In this document: positions 59,640 through 64,000 of the stretch, piece after piece
Position numbering within the stretch: position 1 is the stretch's first letter
Layout: the number at the start of each line of letters is the position of its first letter
Source of the DNA: Ignelater luminosus
Taxonomy: Eukaryota; Arthropoda; Insecta; Coleoptera; Elateridae
Direction of reading: 5' to 3'
DNA length: 64,000 bases
NCBI GenBank assembly: GCA_011009095.1
Contig: VTPC01008247.1
Span: forward strand, 57,613 to 121,612
The notes under the pieces: generated by a model
The model's input: the letters and a program-made list of their open reading frames with translations, nothing else
The model's database searches: none
Told to the model about the DNA's origin: nothing
Program-made: the position numbers and the translations under genes

Positions 59640-60050
59640 GAAAACTTCACTTTTTAAGGATAATTTCGAAATAAAAACTTGACGCTCTGAACTCTTTAGT
59701 TTAAACACTTAAAATTTTTATCACGGGGATTAACTTAACGTCCCCCTCGTCTTTAAATTATCAAAACAAATAATTTAAAACATTACTTACAAACTGGAGC
59801 CCACTGGTCACGCTTATATGCTAGTTAAAACTAAAGGTATAAATCAAAATAAAATAGTAAATTTTAGAAGTTTCGCTGATCCTCTTGGTGATTCGTTTGA
59901 TAGCTTACATTGTTGAACATCAACACAATTATATAAAATAAACCCTTTTACCTCTACACTTCAAATGAAGCAACAAAACTAAACTGTACTATGATTTATT
60001 ATCCTCAAGAAAAAAAAATTTTTGAAAGGAATAAATAAAAAAGTTAGTAT
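59640..60050. other. Spacer before the mariner
   Basis: No gene recognised in this 0.4 kb stretch. Confidence 0.4.
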
Positions 60051-60052
60051 TA

Positions 60053-61328
60053 CCAGGGTAAGGTGAAAAATTCTCGGCCTGACAATGAAAGACTGCGATT
60101 TTAAGTTAAAAAATTATTTTATTTTTCTACATAATCTCCTTTGACTTCAACACACTTAGTCCAGCGTTTCTCCAACATCAGTATTCCTTCCCGGAAGTGA
60201 GAGTCTGGAAGGCTATGAAAATATCCAGCTACGGTTCTCTCAACGTCTTCATTGGACGCGAAGCGTTTCCCAGAAACAAATTTCTTCAAGTTTGCGAACA
60301 GATGGAAGTCTGATGGTGCCAAATCAGGAGAATAGGGGGGATTGCCGAGCAAATCATACCCCAAATCCCACAGTTCTCCCATTGCTAACGCACCTTTGTG
60401 AGCAGGTGCGTTGTCCTGGTGAAAAATAATTTTTTTCTTCTTCAAGCCAGGCCTCTTCCCGCGAATTTTGGCATCCAGCTGGTCAAGAAGGTTGGAGTAA
60501 TATTCGCCTGTAATTGTTCTGCCTTTTTCAAGGTAATCTATTAACAGAATCCCTTTTGCATCCCAAAACACACTGGCCATGACCTTTCCAGCAGATACGA
60601 TCGACTTCGCTTCTTTTGGCGCTGAACCACCGACACCACGCACTGCTTCGATTGCTGTTTCGTTTCTGGCGTGTAGTGGTGGACCCATATCTCATCCGTT
60701 GTAACAAATCGCCTCACAAAATCGGTTGGATCCGTATTGAATCGGTCTAAACATTGCTGCGAAACTCGTTTGCGCATTTACTTGTGATCGGCAGTCAGCA
60801 AATGCGGCACCCACTTTGCGCAGAGCTTTCGCATCCCTAATTCTTTGTGCAAGATGTTTTGCACCCTTTCTTCCGATATCCCCACGGCCTCAGCTATCTC
60901 ACTCACCTTCACACGCCTATTGTCCAGCACGATATCGTGCACCTTTTCGATGGTTTCCGGTGTAGTTGCGGCTTTGGGCCATCTTCAAGTGACGTGCGAC
61001 CACGTTTAAATTCAGCTGCCCACTTTTTAACGGTTGACATTGAAGGAGCAGTCTCCGTAAACTTTTGTCAACTTCGGATGAATTTCCTTAGGGGTTAATC
61101 CATCCAAAACGAAGAATTTTACGACCGCACGATATTCAAGTTTATCTATTTTAACGAAAAACACGCAAGACGTCTACTGCAAAAATTCGTGTAAACAAAC
61201 TACTCGAGAGAACAAGTTGAAACTTGTCATACGAACTAATGACACGTTCACCTAGGCAGGAATCATAAATTTTCGCTGATTGGAACGCCATCTCTGTGTC
61301 AGGCCGAGAACTTTTTACTTTACTCTCG
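60053..61328 (-). mobile_element. Near full-length mariner with degenerate TIRs
   Basis: The left end reads CCAGGGTAAGGTGAAAAA then TTCTCGGCCTGACA, and the right end is its imperfect complement (TGTCAGGCCGAGAA...TACTCTCG). TA adjoins both sides (60051-60052, 61329-61330). Length 1,276 bp, normal for mariner. Confidence 0.85.
60119..61148 (-). pseudogene. Mariner transposase (DD34D), broken
   Basis: Collinear with full-length mariner transposases: EYRAVVKFFVLDGLTPKEIH, KLTKVYGDCS, a frameshifted KKWAAEFKRG segment, TIEKVHDIVLDNRRVKVSEIAEAVGISEERV, ELGMRKLCAKWVPHLLTADHK, then a stop, CLDRFNTDPTDFVRRFVTTDEIWVHHYTPETKQQSKQ (first Asp). Another frameshift near 60640-60670 follows, then GKVMASVFWDAKGI, IIFHQDNAPAHKG (second Asp), PPYSPDLAPSDFHLF (third Asp, 34 residues on) and CVEVKGDYVEK at the end. 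The expected start codon reads ATA (near 61148). The DDD triad itself is kept, but at least two frameshifts, one stop and the lost start prevent expression. Confidence 0.85.
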
Positions 61329-62764
61329 TATAACATATATAACAAAAAAAAATTGTACCTCAGATATTCCACCCAAAAGGGGTAGTACCAAACTATAAAT
61401 AAATTAATAAAATTCCTTATTTTAAAAGGTAAGCAAAAATTTATTATTCGCTGAATAAATAACAATGAATTCCCAAATATAACTATGATCCACTATAATT
61501 TAATTTTCCTTTAAAACAAAGCAAACGGTTACTTTTAATGTAATTTCGAAACATAAACTATATTGTAAGGTTCCTATTATCACCTATGAACGTTCAATAT
61601 ACAAGCTAACTAATTTATGAGAGTCGATAAAGATTTAAAACAAAAGGTTTTAATAAATCTGTCTAAAAGAGATTTAACCTTATGCACACAAAGTTCACAT
61701 TAAACAATAACAAGGGTAATTCTTACATTCTATTCTCTTTCCTGGGTCTTTACTAATTTGAAATGCTATCGAAGATTTACCAAGGCGTCCAAACACGTCG
61801 GAAAGATGACCGTGAACCTGGGCTGCAGATTGTGATTAGACCAATATTTTCCAGGCTTTCTTTATCACGTGGAGATTTCAAACAATACTAACGCATTCAA
61901 ACGTCTTTTAACAATGGTTCTTAACGAACTGAAACTAGGTATTGACTGTTCACTACGTCGTTTTTTTATCTTGAAGATACAACACAAGACAGGGTTCTCT
62001 CACAAAACACACGACGGTTCCCAAGATAATTATTTAACCAACAAAGAAAAGAAAGATATCGGGACTAAAAGAGTTCGCATCACGAATAGAGCAATCCCTC
62101 AACAGAAGACTGACTACGATGGCATAATTCATCTTTTTGCACAAAAACTACTAACCCCTTAGGAAGCCTTTTTCCGGGATAAAAAACGTACCAAGTGCAA
62201 CCACGAAGGGGCAGCCAGCCACTTCGACAGATCAGATTCGACTCTCCTGGTCAAATTTAAAACTTCCTGACGCAAAGCGTCTCACAAGAAAAATTTACAA
62301 GCCAGAGGTACACTGTACCATGGAACAAAACAGAGGGTAAATCAAGAATGGAAAAGTACCAAACGTTATTTTTTTAATTTAAAGCGACCTTTTATCCAGA
62401 CACACCACAAGCATTTTGTTCTGGTGATAGAACCTGAATATAAACAAGAATTTCCCGAATCGACAATAACAGAAAAATATCCTAAAGATCCATAAACAAT
62501 CTCAAACTAAAATAAAGCACATTTTTACAATAAAATTACATATCGAATTACATAGATAAAACCTGAATAAAATATTCTCACAACAAAGAAATGATTTCGC
62601 CAACAATAAAAGAAACATAAAACAATTTTGTTGAATACATTTGGCAATAGAATAAAATAATGAATTTGTATGAAATCAAACAAAATTTAAATTAAATGCT
62701 CGAAATGTGCCCAGAAATCCATTGAGTTCACAAAAAAAGATGGATCCACACGTAATTCTCATTG
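61329..62764. other. 1.4 kb without a recognised gene
   Basis: 61740-62340 is less AT-rich and purine-rich on the plus strand, with an open frame at 61869-62162 lacking motifs; it may be the end of an unidentified element. The small hairpin GACGC-AAA-GCGTC lies near 62270. Confidence 0.4.
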
Positions 62765-62972
62765 ATATTTAAAATAATGTCACAAAGTAAGTGGCATAGC
62801 AACGCCACCGTGCCGTCACAGGCCGGGATTCGAAGGTTTTCCTCGGGCGACTATAAACGTCTTCCTCTCGCATTCCTAACTAGACATGGCGGAAGCTGTT
62901 CTAGTATTCATATCTTGTGTAGGTCTCTCGTATTACACGAGGTGAAGGGACGGTTGCTACGCCACTTCTAGG
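62765..62972 (-). repeat. Candidate tRNA-derived SINE on the minus strand
   Basis: On the minus strand the segment starts GAAGTGGCGTAGCAACCGTC (A-box-like). It has a CTCG-TGTAATA-CGAG stem with a 7-nt loop like an anticodon arm, and later CCTTCGAATCCCGGCC, a good B box. Distances between boxes are longer than in a tRNA, so one or both parts are rearranged. The ends also contain short inverted copies (GTAGCAACxxxC). Confidence 0.3.
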
Positions 62973-63145
62973 GCAATTCCAATGATTTCGGGACATAGCT
63001 GAGGTCTTTTAGACGTCAATCCTTAGGCAAGAATTTTGTTCTAAACCGGTTTTGAGTCTTTTAGTAAATTTTGGGCATAACTAAGTTTATGATGCAGAAA
63101 TGTCTGATTAATTGCGGGTTTCTTTTCACCTTTGTAAATGCCTTA

Positions 63146-63888
63146 GGTCATGAAGTAGCTGTTATCACTCCTATCGTCCAGAAGTCTATAAACAAAAGCG
63201 GAGAAAAAACTACTAAGGTATTTCCATTGTTTTATGTCGATCTTGTGCAAAAGGAAAACAACAAAGAAATCTATAACATCAAAGAACTTGTCGACTGCAA
63301 GATAACCGTAGAACCGCCTAAAAAAACAATAGTATTCCACAATGTACTAACTGTCAGCAGCTTGGACACACAAAAAACTTCTGCAGCAGAGAAGCAAGAT
63401 GTGTCAAGTGTGCTGGTAAACACCATACAAGAGAATGCAAGAAACAACGTAATAGTGTAGCAACGTGTGCACTTTGCAATGAGAAAGGACACACAGCCAA
63501 CTATAAAGAATGCGCAGTGTATCAAAGGAAAAGGAAAGAACTGCAGTCAATAAGAACTACAGTGGTACAACGGTTGTAGCAAGTAACTAACAAGCCACAC
63601 AAGCCTGTAACGCCACATACCATGGTACACAACGAACCACAAGAACCAGTAAAGCCTTCAACCTCTGGCACCTACGCTAATGCCACCAAAAAGTCCAACG
63701 ACAAACAAACTGAAGCAAAAAAACAAAAACCTGCAAGTGACGAGCCTACCATCAGCGACATGATGAAAATGCTCACCGAATTTCAGATTGAAATGAGAAA
63801 GAATTTTAGTCAGTTATCCATGAGGGTGGAAAACTTGGAGATAACCAAAATACCTCAAACCAAGTCAAGGAGAAACAAACATGAATAA
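63146..63888 (+). pseudogene. Jockey-type LINE ORF1 (CCHC nucleic-acid-binding protein), 3' two thirds
   Basis: Starts within GHEVAVITPIVQKS, then FPLFYVDLVQKENNKEIYNIKELVDCKITVEPPKK. After a frame change in the A7 run near 63320-63326 come three zinc knuckles: CTNCQQLGHTKNFC (CX2CX4HX4C), CVKCAGKHHTREC (CX2CX3HX4C) and CALCNEKGHTANYKEC (CX2CX4HX6C). This set is typical of Jockey ORF1 proteins, which coat element RNA. A TAG at 63577-63579 interrupts the frame; it continues with a Pro/Thr/Ser-rich stretch and a C-terminal coiled-coil-like helix (MLTEFQIEMRKNFSQLSMRVENLE), ending at TAA 63886-63888. The upstream limit is unclear. Confidence 0.85.
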
Positions 63889-64000
63889 TCCGTTCCTGCG
63901 CATTATAAGGTGGAATGTGGAATGCAAATGGGCTCAATCGAAGAGCCCAAGAACTAGAAATCTATCTGCGAACAAACAATATAGACATAGCTCTCATTTC
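63881..64000 (+). pseudogene. Jockey-type LINE ORF2, endonuclease start, runs off right edge
   Basis: ATG at 63881 overlaps the ORF1 stop by 8 bases, in the +1 frame, an arrangement usual for this clade. It reads MNNPFLRIIRWN, then a 7-bp tandem duplication (TGGAATG at 63911-63917 and 63918-63924) shifts the frame. Past the duplication the expected endonuclease text appears: ANGLNRRAQELEIYLRTNNIDIALIS. The rest lies outside the window. Apart from these lesions the copy is far less decayed than those at 7 and 47 kb. Confidence 0.8.

Noticed and set aside
61869..62162. 97-codon plus-strand frame
   Set aside because: Basic, low-complexity, no family resemblance.
1..64000. CRISPR arrays, prokaryotic operons, rRNA or canonical tRNA genes
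   Set aside because: None seen; introns, Pol III-like repeats and insect element families indicate eukaryotic nuclear DNA.

Overview
The window looks like nuclear DNA of an insect: AT-rich, gene-poor, and full of decayed transposable elements. A beetle or another insect with a large genome is possible, but I cannot fix the order from sequence alone. The one host gene I recognise is neuropeptide-like precursor 1 (NPLP1), on the + strand. Its main coding exon is at 43491-44560 and its last coding exon is at 52047-52234, separated by a 7.5 kb intron. A candidate signal-peptide exon lies at 43326-43374. The precursor is a string of IASLAR/IGSLAR-type peptides separated by KR cleavage sites. The main exon carries one apparent frameshift in an A6 run.

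Layout. 1-2.5 kb: a LINE endonuclease fragment and a decayed copy of an uncharacterised multicopy gene, both minus. 7.2-13.6 kb: a Jockey-type LINE, a second strongly decayed LINE, a pogo/Tigger-like short element, and a decayed copy of another uncharacterised multicopy gene, all plus. 14.8-15.4 kb: a GC-rich island with a TATA box and hairpins, possibly a promoter. 19.4-24.6 kb: a nested cluster. A piggyBac transposase pseudogene holds an internally deleted mariner. Next to it, a LINE fragment sits between ~100-bp inverted repeats, and that LINE was split by an intact DD41D mariner/Tc1-group element (361-aa transposase). 27.7-28.9 kb: a second piggyBac remnant. 36.1-37.0 kb and 50.3-50.7 kb: two different parts of one further multicopy gene family. 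38.6 kb: a tRNA-derived SINE candidate. 40.8-42.3 kb: a 1.5 kb element with ~440-bp inverted arms around a transposase C-terminal remnant.

The NPLP1 intron holds a degenerate tandem array (45.4-46.3 kb), an antisense Jockey-type LINE (46.6-48.3 kb) and the antisense 50.3 kb fragment. After NPLP1 come a LINE RT fragment (54.2-55.4 kb, minus), a LINE RNase H fragment (58.8-59.4 kb, plus), a nearly full-length but broken mariner (60.1-61.3 kb), a possible SINE, and the 5' part of a Jockey-type LINE (63.1 kb to the right edge) with CCHC ORF1 overlapping ORF2.

Apart from NPLP1 nothing forms a functional pathway. Most coding sequence belongs to mobile elements, and only the 361-aa transposase is intact. 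Everything here was read by eye; no searches were run.
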